A stretch of DNA of 64,000 nt, from NCBI RefSeq assembly GCF_019039035.1, contig NZ_JAHNZT010000008.1, forward strand, positions 209,287-273,286, read 5' to 3'. This document shows, piece by piece, positions 55,750-63,912 of this stretch. The notes beneath the pieces were generated by a model that did no database searches, had not been told where the DNA came from, and saw only the letters and a program-made list of their open reading frames with translations. How positions within the stretch are numbered: the stretch's first letter is position 1; each line of letters opens with the position of its first letter. The position numbers and the translations under genes are program-made. The stretch is from Citreicoccus inhibens (GTDB lineage Bacteria; Myxococcota; Myxococcia; Myxococcales; Myxococcaceae).

Positions 55750-56310
55750 ATGACACCCACCGTGAGCACTTCTGTCCCCAACGGGGCCCACCTCTCCCCT
55801 GCCGCTCTCGCCTCCGGCCTGCGAGCCCTGGAGCCGCGCGCCGCCGCGGTCCTGGTCCGCCGCCTGGTCGAGCGCCGTCCCTCCGCCGAGTGCGCCACCT
55901 GGTATGGCATCCCCGCCGAGTCCTTCCAGTTGCTGCAATTGAGAGCCGGCGTCGCGCTGAGCCGAGGACTCGGAGCGCCAGCGAGGCTTCCTGCGAGCGA
56001 GGACGAGGAGACCGCCTGGGCGCGCATGTTGGACGCAGCCCTGGAGCGGGACTCGGCCCCCCTCCCCGTGGCGCTGGTGCCGGTGGCGGACACCTGTCGG
56101 CGGCTGAACGCCACCGGCCCCGAGGTCGAAGCCGCGCTGGCCGACGCCGCCCGCTCCGACGCGGAGTCCCCCAAGCGACGCCGCGAGGACTGGCTCCGAC
56201 GGCTCGCGGTCCTGGCGCTCCTGGCAATCACCGCGTGGCTGTACTGGACACGCCCCGCGGAGCCGACGCCGCGGCCCGAACGTCACATGGCCTCACCCGA
56301 GCGGCGTTGA
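55750..56310 (+). CDS. Sigma-region-4-like protein with C-terminal membrane anchor
   Basis: 186 residues. The N-terminal half has LEPRAAAVLVRRLVERRPSA followed by WYGIPAESFQLLQLRAGVAL, which resembles the helix-turn-helix of sigma factor region 4. No region 2 is present. The C-terminus has one membrane helix (LRRLAVLALLAITAWLYWTR) and a short proline-rich tail. A DNA-binding or regulatory role at the membrane is possible. The resemblance was noted by eye and could be chance. Start ATG 55750; no strong ribosome binding site. Confidence 0.65.
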   Translation: MTPTVSTSVPNGAHLSPAALASGLRALEPRAAAVLVRRLVERRPSAECATWYGIPAESFQLLQLRAGVALSRGLGAPARLPASEDEETAWARMLDAALERDSAPLPVALVPVADTCRRLNATGPEVEAALADAARSDAESPKRRREDWLRRLAVLALLAITAWLYWTRPAEPTPRPERHMASPERR

Positions 56311-56349
56311 GGCTGGACGCGCTGTCTGGCCGTGCCTATGGGAACGGTC

Positions 56350-56685
56350 ATGCGGACGCTCCGGACCTCCCTGCTGGCACTCGTGGTTGGCCTCGCCGTG
56401 GCCGGCTGCTCGAAGCATGTCGACACCCGTGTGGCGGGGGATGACGACGCGGCCCTCGATGCGGCCTCGTCGCGCCTCGAGGAGTTGGAATCGCGAGCCC
56501 ACGAGGACGACCTGTCCTGTGGGGATCGTTGCGCGCTCGCGCCGCAGACATGCGCCGCCGCGGAGCACCTCTGCGCGCTCGCGGAGCGCAACGCCGACCG
56601 TGATGATCTCCCGCCCCGTTGCACCCAGGCTCGCGAGCAGTGCGCCAACGCCAATGACGAGTGCTCCCGCTGCAAGAACGGCTGA
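56350..56685 (+). CDS. Cysteine-rich small lipoprotein
   Basis: About 111 residues from ATG 56350 (MRTLRTSLLALVVGLAVAGC, lipobox VAGC). An upstream ATG at 56338 is also possible. The mature part has eight Cys in a regular spacing (LSCGDRCALAPQTCAAAEHL, then PPRCTQAREQCANANDECSR), which could make four disulfides, in an acidic helical context. I recognise no family. It may be a small periplasmic or outer-membrane structural lipoprotein. Confidence 0.62.
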   Translation: MRTLRTSLLALVVGLAVAGCSKHVDTRVAGDDDAALDAASSRLEELESRAHEDDLSCGDRCALAPQTCAAAEHLCALAERNADRDDLPPRCTQAREQCANANDECSRCKNG

Positions 56686-56786
56686 GACGCGAGCACCCCT
56701 CGCATGCGGGGACGCATCGCGTGGTGCGCCCGTCGCGGGGGCATGATTAGATGGCGCGTCTTCCCGGTTCGCATCGAGGAGCCCTC

Positions 56787-57425
56787 ATGTCCCCCCGTCT
56801 CTCCCTCGCCCTGGCCGCAGCCTGCCTCGCGCTGCCAGCCTCCTCCCGCGCGGAGGACAACGCGCTGACGCCCGAGAAGGTCGCGGAGATTCGCCGGGAC
56901 GAGAGCAAGGCCCAAGCCAAGGTGGACGCGGCCAACGGAAACCGGAAGCCCTCCGAGCTGAGCAGCGCCGAGCGCAAGGAGGTCATCCGCCAGCAGTCGG
57001 AGGCCTCCTCGCAGGTGCTGGCCAAGCACGGCGTCTCCGCGAAGGAGTACGCGCGCTACACGGCGCGCATGGGCCGAGAAGAGAGCGCGCAGGCGGACGC
57101 CGCGCAGAAACGCCAGGATGAGGCCGCCAAGGTCGCCGCCCAAGAGGCCGCGAAGAAGCCCCCCGAGGGCGCGGCCAACGGAGAGATCCCCATCCAGCGA
57201 GGCTTCAGCGACGCCGAACCGGTGGAGCTGGAAGCGACCGCGGACGCGCCCCCCGTCGTCGAAGTGGGGTTGCCGGGCGAAGCCCTCCCCGCCGCGGGTG
57301 ACGAAGTCGCCGCGGCCCCCGAAGAAGCCGAGCCCCTCCCCACGAAGGCCGTCTCGCGGTCCTCAAAGAAGGGCGGCGGCGCGAAGAAGTCGGGCGGCGC
57401 CAAGTACGGCAAGCGCTCGCACTGA
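56787..57425 (+). CDS. Exported Ala/Glu/Lys-rich protein
   Basis: About 212 residues from ATG 56787, with GAGGAG upstream. Signal peptide ending ASSRA. The mature protein is helical and charged (KVAEIRRDESKAQAKVDAAN, AQKRQDEAAKVAAQEAAKKP), then low-complexity with a basic C-terminal tail (SSKKGGGAKKSGGAKYGKRS). No recognised family. An 8-base-pair inverted repeat follows the stop. Confidence 0.65.
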   Translation: MSPRLSLALAAACLALPASSRAEDNALTPEKVAEIRRDESKAQAKVDAANGNRKPSELSSAERKEVIRQQSEASSQVLAKHGVSAKEYARYTARMGREESAQADAAQKRQDEAAKVAAQEAAKKPPEGAANGEIPIQRGFSDAEPVELEATADAPPVVEVGLPGEALPAAGDEVAAAPEEAEPLPTKAVSRSSKKGGGAKKSGGAKYGKRSH

Positions 57426-57435
57426 GCAGCGCGAA

Positions 57436-57463
57436 ACTCCCGGCGCACTCAACCTCCGGGAGT
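57436..57463 (+). terminator. Inverted repeat after exported protein gene
   Basis: ACTCCCGG and CCGGGAGT form a perfect 8-base-pair stem with a 12-base loop, 10 bases after the stop. No T-run follows. Confidence 0.35.
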
Positions 57464-57535
57464 CCGACCCTCGCGCGCGCCGCACGCCGGCTGCGGCCAG
57501 AGCCGAGCCAATCAGCGCGGCGGGGCAACAGCGAA

Positions 57536-57556
57536 GGGCATCCGCTCAGGATGCCC
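57536..57556 (-). terminator. Hairpin downstream of the KamA pair
   Basis: GGGCATCC-GCTCA-GGATGCCC is a perfect 8-base-pair stem. On the minus strand it is followed by TTCGCTGTT. It lies about 98 bases after the end of the second KamA gene, so the assignment is weak. Confidence 0.35.
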
Positions 57557-57653
57557 ATCCCCCGCGCGCCGAGAGTGAGCCCGTCGTTATCGCGTCGTGT
57601 CGACCACGCACCCAGCGGTAGTCCCCCGGATCAGCCAGACTCCAGGAGGCCGC

Positions 57654-58880
57654 TCACCGCGCGTCGCGCGCCCGCCACACGTCGTCATAAGGGCAGGTGC
57701 AGTCCGTCTCTTCCGGCTCGGGGTAGGCGTAGCGCTGCCCCTTGAAGTTGCGGAAGACCGTCTCGTGCGCGCTGCGCTCGACGACATAGTCAGGCTGGAG
57801 CGTCACCTTGCCGCCGCCGCCGGGGAGATCCACCGCGAGGTGCGGCACCGCGAGCCCCGAGGTGAAGCCACGGAGATGTTGGAGGATCTCCACGCCCTTG
57901 GCGATGGGCGTGCGCAGATGCTCGCAGCCCTCGGCCACGTCCATCTGGTGCAGGTAGTACGGACGCACCCGACTGCGCAGCAGGACGTGTGACAGCTCCT
58001 TGATGATGCGCGCCTCCGAGTTGAGCCGGCGCATCAACACGGCCTGGTTCTCCACCGGCACGCCGTGGTCCACCAGCCGCTCGCAGGCCTCGCGAGCCTC
58101 GGCCGTCACTTCCTTCGGATGATTGAAGTGAGTGATGACGTAGACGGGCGCATGACGCCGCAGCATGCGCGCGAGCGAGTCTGTCACGCGCATGGGCAGA
58201 CACACCGGCACGCGCGTCCCGATGCGGATCATCTCCACATGCGGAATCCGAGTCAGCGGCTCCAAGATGGATTCCAGCCGCTCCTCGCTGAGCAGGAACG
58301 GATCCCCTCCCGAGATGAGGACGTCCCGAACCTCGGGATGACGCTGGATGTACTCGATGCCCCGGCGAATCTGATCCTTGGTCAGCTCCGCCTCGCCGCC
58401 CTTGGTGATGCGCCGCCGCGTGCAGTGCCGGCAGTAGACCGAGCACGTGTCGATGGCGAGGAAGAGCACGCGGTCCGGATACTTGTGGACGATGCACTCT
58501 TCCGGGCGCGTCTTGTCCTCACCCAGTGGGTCCGTCAATTCGCCAGGACGGATCCGTGCCTCGGCGCGCACCGGGATGGACTGCATGCGCACCGGGCAGA
58601 ACGGATGCTCGGGGTCGATGAGCGACAGGTAGTACGGGCTGATCCCAATGCGGAACAGCTCAGACGTCTCCTGCACGCCCGCGCGCTCATCGGGCGTCAG
58701 CGCGATGTACTTCTCGAGCTGCTCCAAGTTGCGCACCGCGTGGCGCTGCTGCCAGCGCCAATCGCTCCACTCCGCATCCGTCGCGGAGGGAAACAGACGC
58801 GCGCGCCCCTGGGCACTCGTCGAGGGACGCGCGGTACGCGGCTCCGGTGAAGAAGCCACCGGAAGCACGGAGGGAATCAT
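57654..58880 (-). CDS. KamA family radical SAM aminomutase (lysine 2,3-aminomutase-like)
   Basis: About 408 residues from ATG 58880, which overlaps the stop of the upstream KamA-like gene (TGATG). The radical SAM cluster motif is CSVYCRHC (C-x3-C-x2-C). The PLP site is AVDLPGGGGKVTL with the family lysine in GGGGK, and DVAEGCEHLRTPIAKGVEIL and AVDLP keep the acidic residues expected to bind the lysine side chain. Lysine 2,3-aminomutase converts L-lysine to beta-lysine using SAM and PLP. EF-P modification (EpmB-type) is another option; no epmA was seen here. Confidence 0.9.
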   Translation of the reverse strand: MIPSVLPVASSPEPRTARPSTSAQGRARLFPSATDAEWSDWRWQQRHAVRNLEQLEKYIALTPDERAGVQETSELFRIGISPYYLSLIDPEHPFCPVRMQSIPVRAEARIRPGELTDPLGEDKTRPEECIVHKYPDRVLFLAIDTCSVYCRHCTRRRITKGGEAELTKDQIRRGIEYIQRHPEVRDVLISGGDPFLLSEERLESILEPLTRIPHVEMIRIGTRVPVCLPMRVTDSLARMLRRHAPVYVITHFNHPKEVTAEAREACERLVDHGVPVENQAVLMRRLNSEARIIKELSHVLLRSRVRPYYLHQMDVAEGCEHLRTPIAKGVEILQHLRGFTSGLAVPHLAVDLPGGGGKVTLQPDYVVERSAHETVFRNFKGQRYAYPEPEETDCTCPYDDVWRARDAR

Positions 58881-60250
58881 CACGCCGCCTTCTGCTGCTC
58901 CCGCCACCACGCCTGACCCGCCTCGGGCAGCACGTCGATCGGATCGAAGTACTCGTACTTCCGGGTGAGCGCATCGGCGTCGTTCGCCTCCACGCTGGTC
59001 CGGTAGTTCTTCGTCCAGTACGAGATGCCGCGCTCGCGATCGTACTCGGCCACCTGATGCACCCAGCGCTTCCCCACGAAGGGAACGTCACAGACGATGC
59101 GCGGCGTAGCGAAGCCCGGCATGTAGCCCATGATGTCGTGCTGGAGCTTCTGCGCCTGATCCACCGAGACCCGCCAGTGCTCGCTGTTGGGGATCATGTC
59201 GCACATGTAGAAGTAGTACGGCAGGATCTTCGCGTGATCGAGCAGCGTGAAGCACAGGTCCAATAGGGCCTGAGGGCTGTCGTTCACCCCGCGCAGCAAC
59301 ACGCCCTGGTTGCGCACATCGCGGAAGCCCATCTCGTGCAGCTTGCGCACGGCCTTGCCCACGAGCGGCGTGAGCTGCTGCGCGTGGTTGACGTGCGTGT
59401 GCAGCGCCAGGTCCACGCCGCGCTCGATGGCCTTCTTCGCCAGACGGTCCAGCCCCTGCAGGACGCTGTCCTGGAGGAAGTGCTGCGGAATGGCCATCAG
59501 GCCCTTGCTGGCCAGACGGATGTCCCGGATGTTCGGAATGTCCAGCAGCGCGCTGACAAACGGCTCCAGGGCCTGGATGGGCAGGTTGGCGATATCGCCG
59601 CCGGAGACGACCACGTCGCGCACGGTGGGCGTGCGGCGCAGGTAGTCGAGCATCAGCTCGTAGCGCTCCTTCTGTCCCACCGCGAACTTGTGCTTGGACA
59701 CCTGGGGCACGTCATTGCCCACCAGGTCCATGCGCGTGCAGTGCCCGCAGTACTGCGGACAGGTGGGCAGCATCTCCGCCAGCACCTTGGTGGGATAGCG
59801 ATGCGTGAGGCCCTCGACGACCCACATGTCCTGCTCGTGAAGGCTGTCGCGGCTGGCCTTCGGATGGTTGGGCCAGTCCGTGCGACGGTCCGCCAGCGCG
59901 GGCAGCATGTACCTGCGGACCGGATCCCTCCAGAGGTCCTCCAGGTTCATGGTGTTGAGCATCTGCGGGGGGACGAGCAGCGACATCGTCGCGCGCTGCT
60001 TCTGGTCCTGATCGATGCTCTCCGCCAGGTCCTCGGGAAGCAGGGCGCCCAGGGTCGCCTTCAGCTCCTTCAGGTTCTTGACGGTGTGCTTGCGCTGCCA
60101 GACAGCGCTCTCCCACTCCGCGGCCGTCACGTCCTTGTAGCCAGGAATGCGGCGCCAGTCGGGCTCGATGAACTCCTTGCGGAGCGGATAGGTAAAGGGC
60201 TGCTGAGCAGGGCCTGCATCGGCCTTGCCCCGAATGTGCGTCGTCGTCAT
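58880..60250 (-). CDS. KamA family radical SAM protein, divergent
   Basis: This 456-residue protein has the CPQYCGHC cluster motif and the KamA fold. Two differences from KamA stand out. The PLP-lysine motif is degenerate (CDVPFVGKRWVHQVAEYDRE, with a single Gly before Lys). The N-terminal region is longer and includes TYPLRKEFIEPDWRRIPGYK. Asp residues at the expected substrate positions are present (YFYMCDMIPNSEHWRVSVDQ; the IVCDVP segment). It is translationally coupled to the second KamA gene. It may be a mutase with altered substrate or an accessory radical SAM enzyme. Start ATG 60250. Confidence 0.82.
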   Translation of the reverse strand: MTTTHIRGKADAGPAQQPFTYPLRKEFIEPDWRRIPGYKDVTAAEWESAVWQRKHTVKNLKELKATLGALLPEDLAESIDQDQKQRATMSLLVPPQMLNTMNLEDLWRDPVRRYMLPALADRRTDWPNHPKASRDSLHEQDMWVVEGLTHRYPTKVLAEMLPTCPQYCGHCTRMDLVGNDVPQVSKHKFAVGQKERYELMLDYLRRTPTVRDVVVSGGDIANLPIQALEPFVSALLDIPNIRDIRLASKGLMAIPQHFLQDSVLQGLDRLAKKAIERGVDLALHTHVNHAQQLTPLVGKAVRKLHEMGFRDVRNQGVLLRGVNDSPQALLDLCFTLLDHAKILPYYFYMCDMIPNSEHWRVSVDQAQKLQHDIMGYMPGFATPRIVCDVPFVGKRWVHQVAEYDRERGISYWTKNYRTSVEANDADALTRKYEYFDPIDVLPEAGQAWWREQQKAA

Positions 60251-60284
60251 GGGCGCGTCACCTTAGCGTTTAGCGTCGCGTGCG

Positions 60285-60302
60285 GGGGCGTCATAACGCC
60301 CC
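60285..60302. other. Hairpin and TTAGCGT direct repeat upstream of the KamA pair
   Basis: GGGGCGT-CATA-ACGCCCC is a 7-base-pair inverted repeat between the kinase stop and the KamA-like start. A tandem TTAGCGT-TTAGCGT repeat lies at 60263-60276. The hairpin could be a kinase terminator or an operator. No T-run follows it. Confidence 0.3.
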
Positions 60303-60351
60303 GAGCACCCGCTCCTTTCAACAAATCGGAGGGGTGCGGATGCCAGCACGC

Positions 60352-63174
60352 TCATTCAATAGGCACGTTGACCAGCTTGGCGACCCCGTCCTCGGAGATA
60401 GGGACGACTTGCGGCTTGGTCGACTTGCCGTTGAGCTTGAAGACAATCTTTCGCTTGCCAACGGGGAGCATCAGCGGATTACCCAACGCCACGGGTGTCT
60501 CGCGTCCGGTGTTCTTCCCGTCCACCCAGATCTGCGCACCTGCGGGCTTGGTGCTGCAAGCGAACTTGCCCATCACCGCGGCCTTGGGAGGCGTCTTCAC
60601 TGCCGCAACAGGAGGAGGCGGTGCCGGCTTCGGCGTCCGAGGAGGCGGCGGCTCGCGCTCCGGCTCCTTCTCCAGGGCGAAAGTCACCTTGAGAACATCG
60701 CTCCCATCCGACTCGAAACGGCCCGAGTACGGCTTGTAGCCCGCGAGGCGCGCCGTGAACTTGTAGGACTTGCCCACCGCGAGACCGGGCATCCGGGCGC
60801 TCGGGGCCTTCCCTGCCGGCTTGCCGTCGACGGCAATCTCCGCGCCAACATCACCATCGAACAAGGCGGTGAAGGTCGCGGGGGCCGCGGGCTTCGGCGG
60901 CGGCGTGGGCTCGGGGGTGGCAACTGCCGTCGGCTTCACCTCGGGCGCGGGCTTCTCCCCTGGCTCGGGAGTGGCCGTGGGCTTGACCTCGGTGGCCGGC
61001 TTCACGCCCGTCGGCTCCTGAGCGGCCACGGGGGTGGGCTTCGTCTCGGTTGGCGGAGGGGGCGTGTTCGCAGGGGACTGCGAAGGAACCAGTTGCAGGC
61101 TGACGACCGCGGCCTCCTGGCCAGCCACCACGTCGATCTGCTGAGCCAGGGGCTGATATCCCGGAGCGATCGCCGTGATCTGGTGCCGACCGGGCTTCAG
61201 CGCCACGACGTCGTTGATCTTCACCGGGCGCCCATCCACCTTCACGGTGGCACCGGCCGACGGTGTCACGACGAACGTCGCGGAGCCCGTCGAGGGCTTG
61301 CGCATGACCACGGCGAGCCCCGCGACCAGCAACAAGGCCACGAGCGCGGCGGCGCCAATGATGGCGACCTTGGGAATCCCCTTCCCGCTGGACGCCTTCG
61401 CCTTGGCGGGTGCGCTGGCCTTGGCGGGCTTCGCGGGAGGGCTCTTCGCTGGCTTGGCGGGCTTCCTCGCCCCCCCCGGAGCCCGAGCGCCGGCCGTCTC
61501 CTCATCGGGATCAGCAGCGCCCCGGTCCTCGTCGCCGTAGTCGTCCGGCTCCTGCTGGCCGTACCCATCATCCTCAGGGGGCGCGTCATAGCCATCGCCC
61601 ACCTCGTCTTCGGGCGGCTCCTCCTGGCGGGCGCGTCCACGTGCGCCATTCGAGCGCAGGTTGGACGGAACGACCATGTTCCCCGTGCTCTCCTCCGGCT
61701 CGGGGGCCGCGGGCCGCCCACGGGCAGGAGGCGCCGAGGGCGCTGGACCGATCATCGTGGCCCCAGCATAGCCCTCACCCTCCTCGTCACCGATGACGAC
61801 CTGGGCCTTGGGCCCGCTCTTGCTCTTGGGCGCGCGCGCGGACTCCTGGCCAGAATAGGGACTGGGATAGGCGGAGCTGGTGCTGCCCGCCTTGGCCATG
61901 GGGTTCTCGGTCCGCCCCGTGGCGCTGTCATCCACCACCACGCTGCTCTCGGCCACCCGCGTCTCGGGCGAGAGGAAGGCCGCGTTGGTGGAGTCGACGA
62001 TCTGCGTCTTGTCCGCCGCGCCGTCCATCTCAGCCAGCTCGTCAGCGGTGGGCGGGGGCACATACCCCGGAGCGGGCGCGGCGGGCGCCGTGGGCGAGCG
62101 CCCCGCGGCGGGACCGGTAGGCCCCGAGACCGCGCGGCTGGCCCGAGACGGGCGAGGCGACGGCGGAGGGACCGTCACGCCCGACGTTTCAATCTGATCC
62201 GGACGCTCGACGGAGGCATAGCGCTCCATCTTCTCGGCCTCGCGCAGCAAGTCCTCCGCGAAGGCCTCCTTCATGTACCCGGACAGATGCTTGGACGAGT
62301 AGATGGCATCGCCCGCGAGGAGGAACCGCATCAGGTCCTCCTGCAGGTCAGACGCCCACTGGTAGCGCTCCTCAGGCTCTCTCGCGAGAGCCTTCATGAC
62401 GACCTTCTCCAGCCCCGCCGAGATGTTCGGATTGAACTCGCGAGGGGTGGGGACGTCCGCGTTGCGCACCTTCTCCAGCGTGGAGAAGTCAGACTCGCCC
62501 ACGAAGAGCTTCTCGCCCGTGAGCATCTCGTACAACAGCACGCCGACGGCGAAGATATCGCTGCGCCGGTCGATGGGCATGCCCCGGACCTGCTCCGGGC
62601 TCATGTAGCCGAACTTCCCCTTGAGGATGCCGGCCTGCGTCTTCTGCGAGCGATTGGCGGCCTTGGCGATGCCAAAGTCGATGATCTTCACCTCGCCTTC
62701 GTAGGAGACGAGGATGTTCTGCGGGGACACGTCGCGGTGGATGATGTGAAGGTCCTGACCGCGCGCGTCCTTCTTGCGGTGCGCGTAGTCGAGCCCCTCA
62801 CACATCTTGGAGACGATGAACACCGCTTGCGCGGTGGGCATGATCTCCTTGCGGCGGCGGTAGCGCTCCAGGATGGTCCGCACGTCGCGTCCCGCCACGT
62901 ACTCCATGGCGATGAAGTACGTGTCGTCATGCTTCCCGAGCTCGTGGATGTGCACGACGTTGGCGTGGTTCAGCTGAACGCTGATCCGCGCCTCGTCGAT
63001 GAACATCGTGATGAACTCCTCATCCTCGGCCATCGTCGGGAGGATCTTCTTGATGGCCAGGATGCGCTCGAAGCCCTCGACACCGAAGGCCTTCGCGATG
63101 AACACCTCCGCCATGCCGCCGACGTTGATGCGCTCAAGGAGCAGGTACTTCCCAAAGAAGGTCGGCTTCTTCAT
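60352..63174 (-). CDS. Transmembrane Ser/Thr protein kinase with C-terminal PEGA-like repeats
   Basis: About 940 residues from ATG 63174 (MKKPTFFGKYLLLERI); an in-frame ATG lies 11 codons upstream. The kinase domain (about 7-270) has the glycine loop with GGMAEVF, Lys in ILAIKKI, catalytic HRDVSPQN, KIIDFGIAK and KFGYMSPEQVRG. A long disordered Pro/Ala/acidic linker follows (about 330-610), then a membrane helix (VAIIGAAALVALLLVAGLAV). Three PEGA-like modules follow (for example GATVKVDGRPVKI, AEIAVDGKPAGKA, AQIWVDGKNTGRE). PEGA modules may bind cell-surface components, so this is a likely membrane-located signal receptor. Substrates unknown. A promoter lies upstream. Confidence 0.92.
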   Translation of the reverse strand: MKKPTFFGKYLLLERINVGGMAEVFIAKAFGVEGFERILAIKKILPTMAEDEEFITMFIDEARISVQLNHANVVHIHELGKHDDTYFIAMEYVAGRDVRTILERYRRRKEIMPTAQAVFIVSKMCEGLDYAHRKKDARGQDLHIIHRDVSPQNILVSYEGEVKIIDFGIAKAANRSQKTQAGILKGKFGYMSPEQVRGMPIDRRSDIFAVGVLLYEMLTGEKLFVGESDFSTLEKVRNADVPTPREFNPNISAGLEKVVMKALAREPEERYQWASDLQEDLMRFLLAGDAIYSSKHLSGYMKEAFAEDLLREAEKMERYASVERPDQIETSGVTVPPPSPRPSRASRAVSGPTGPAAGRSPTAPAAPAPGYVPPPTADELAEMDGAADKTQIVDSTNAAFLSPETRVAESSVVVDDSATGRTENPMAKAGSTSSAYPSPYSGQESARAPKSKSGPKAQVVIGDEEGEGYAGATMIGPAPSAPPARGRPAAPEPEESTGNMVVPSNLRSNGARGRARQEEPPEDEVGDGYDAPPEDDGYGQQEPDDYGDEDRGAADPDEETAGARAPGGARKPAKPAKSPPAKPAKASAPAKAKASSGKGIPKVAIIGAAALVALLLVAGLAVVMRKPSTGSATFVVTPSAGATVKVDGRPVKINDVVALKPGRHQITAIAPGYQPLAQQIDVVAGQEAAVVSLQLVPSQSPANTPPPPTETKPTPVAAQEPTGVKPATEVKPTATPEPGEKPAPEVKPTAVATPEPTPPPKPAAPATFTALFDGDVGAEIAVDGKPAGKAPSARMPGLAVGKSYKFTARLAGYKPYSGRFESDGSDVLKVTFALEKEPEREPPPPRTPKPAPPPPVAAVKTPPKAAVMGKFACSTKPAGAQIWVDGKNTGRETPVALGNPLMLPVGKRKIVFKLNGKSTKPQVVPISEDGVAKLVNVPIE

Positions 63175-63566
63175 CTCGTGGAGCCGCCCGGCGCCGGGGG
63201 TACGCACCGCGGCAGGCGGCGCAGAGACCGAGCGGAGTGGAGGGACTCTAGACCCAGCACGGACGACGAGTCAAACGCCCAACAGAAGGAGTTTCCTCAA
63301 CGAATCCGCGAGTTTGAAAGTTTGAGTGCTACAGGTACTCGCCCCGCGTTCGCGCCTGAGCAGGGGCCCTGAATCCCAGCCCGCGCCCATCGAACGAAGG
63401 ACCGTCCACGGACGGAAGCACTCGCCGGGCCAGCAGGCCCGCCAGGTCAAACCGCTAGCAAGGAGCGCGGCGCACACGCCCCAGACGCGAAGCGCAGGAG
63501 GCACGGGCAGCAAGGCCCAGCGCTGGGCGGCACGGCGCCACAGGTCAGTCGCGCGCGTGAGGCGCA
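63175..63566. other. Non-coding region between kinase gene and rRNA terminator
   Basis: About 390 bases between the kinase ATG and the rRNA terminator. It contains the predicted kinase promoter (63245-63274). I see no tRNA, ORF of substance or repeat elsewhere. Open frames here are short and GC-rich. Confidence 0.5.
63245..63274 (-). promoter_or_regulatory. Predicted promoter of the PEGA kinase gene
   Basis: Minus strand TTGACT (63274-63269), an 18-base spacer and TAGAGT (63250-63245, four of six matches). The leader to ATG 63174 would be about 65 bases. Confidence 0.45.
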
Positions 63567-63609
63567 GAAAAAGGAAAAGCCCCCGGCGCCATGAAGGCGA
63601 CGAGGGCTT
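63567..63609 (-). terminator. Intrinsic terminator of the rRNA operon
   Basis: Minus strand AAGCCCTCGTCGCC-TTCAT-GGCGCCGGGGGCTT with two mismatches, followed by TTCCTTTTT. It lies 12 bases after the end of 5S rRNA. Confidence 0.75.
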
Positions 63610-63620
63610 CTCAAAAAGAA

Positions 63621-63737
<117 letters not shown>

Positions 63738-63912
63738 AAGCTGAAGACAGTGCATACGAAGGGTAAGTTGCAGGTTTCCGCTAAGGGAAGCCTCTATAGT
63801 TGTAGAGTTGAAAGCTGTCCTTCAGGGCGACACCTGCTTTCGCAGTGTCGCGGCCTCGGCCTTGGCCCCGAGTCCCTTACACCCCTCGAGGGGGCATGCA
63901 AGAGATAGGGGG
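63738..63912. other. 23S-5S spacer
   Basis: About 175 bases with a stable hairpin GCGACAC-TGC-GAAA-GCA-GGTGTCGC (one bulge, GNRA-type loop) that may help rRNA processing. No tRNA is visible in it. Confidence 0.4.

Noticed and set aside
56720..56745. Sigma-54-like TGGTGC...TCGC upstream of the exported protein at 56787
   Set aside because: Spacing of GG and GC fits, but both halves deviate from consensus, so I do not call it.
60280..63372. Very long open frame on the plus strand opposite the PEGA kinase
   Set aside because: It is antisense to a clearly conserved kinase, its translation is rich in Arg, Gly, His and Leu with no motif, and such frames are expected at this GC content. The same reasoning applies to other long antisense frames opposite aspS, secD, recJ, the acyl-CoA dehydrogenase and the HEAT-cyclophilin gene.
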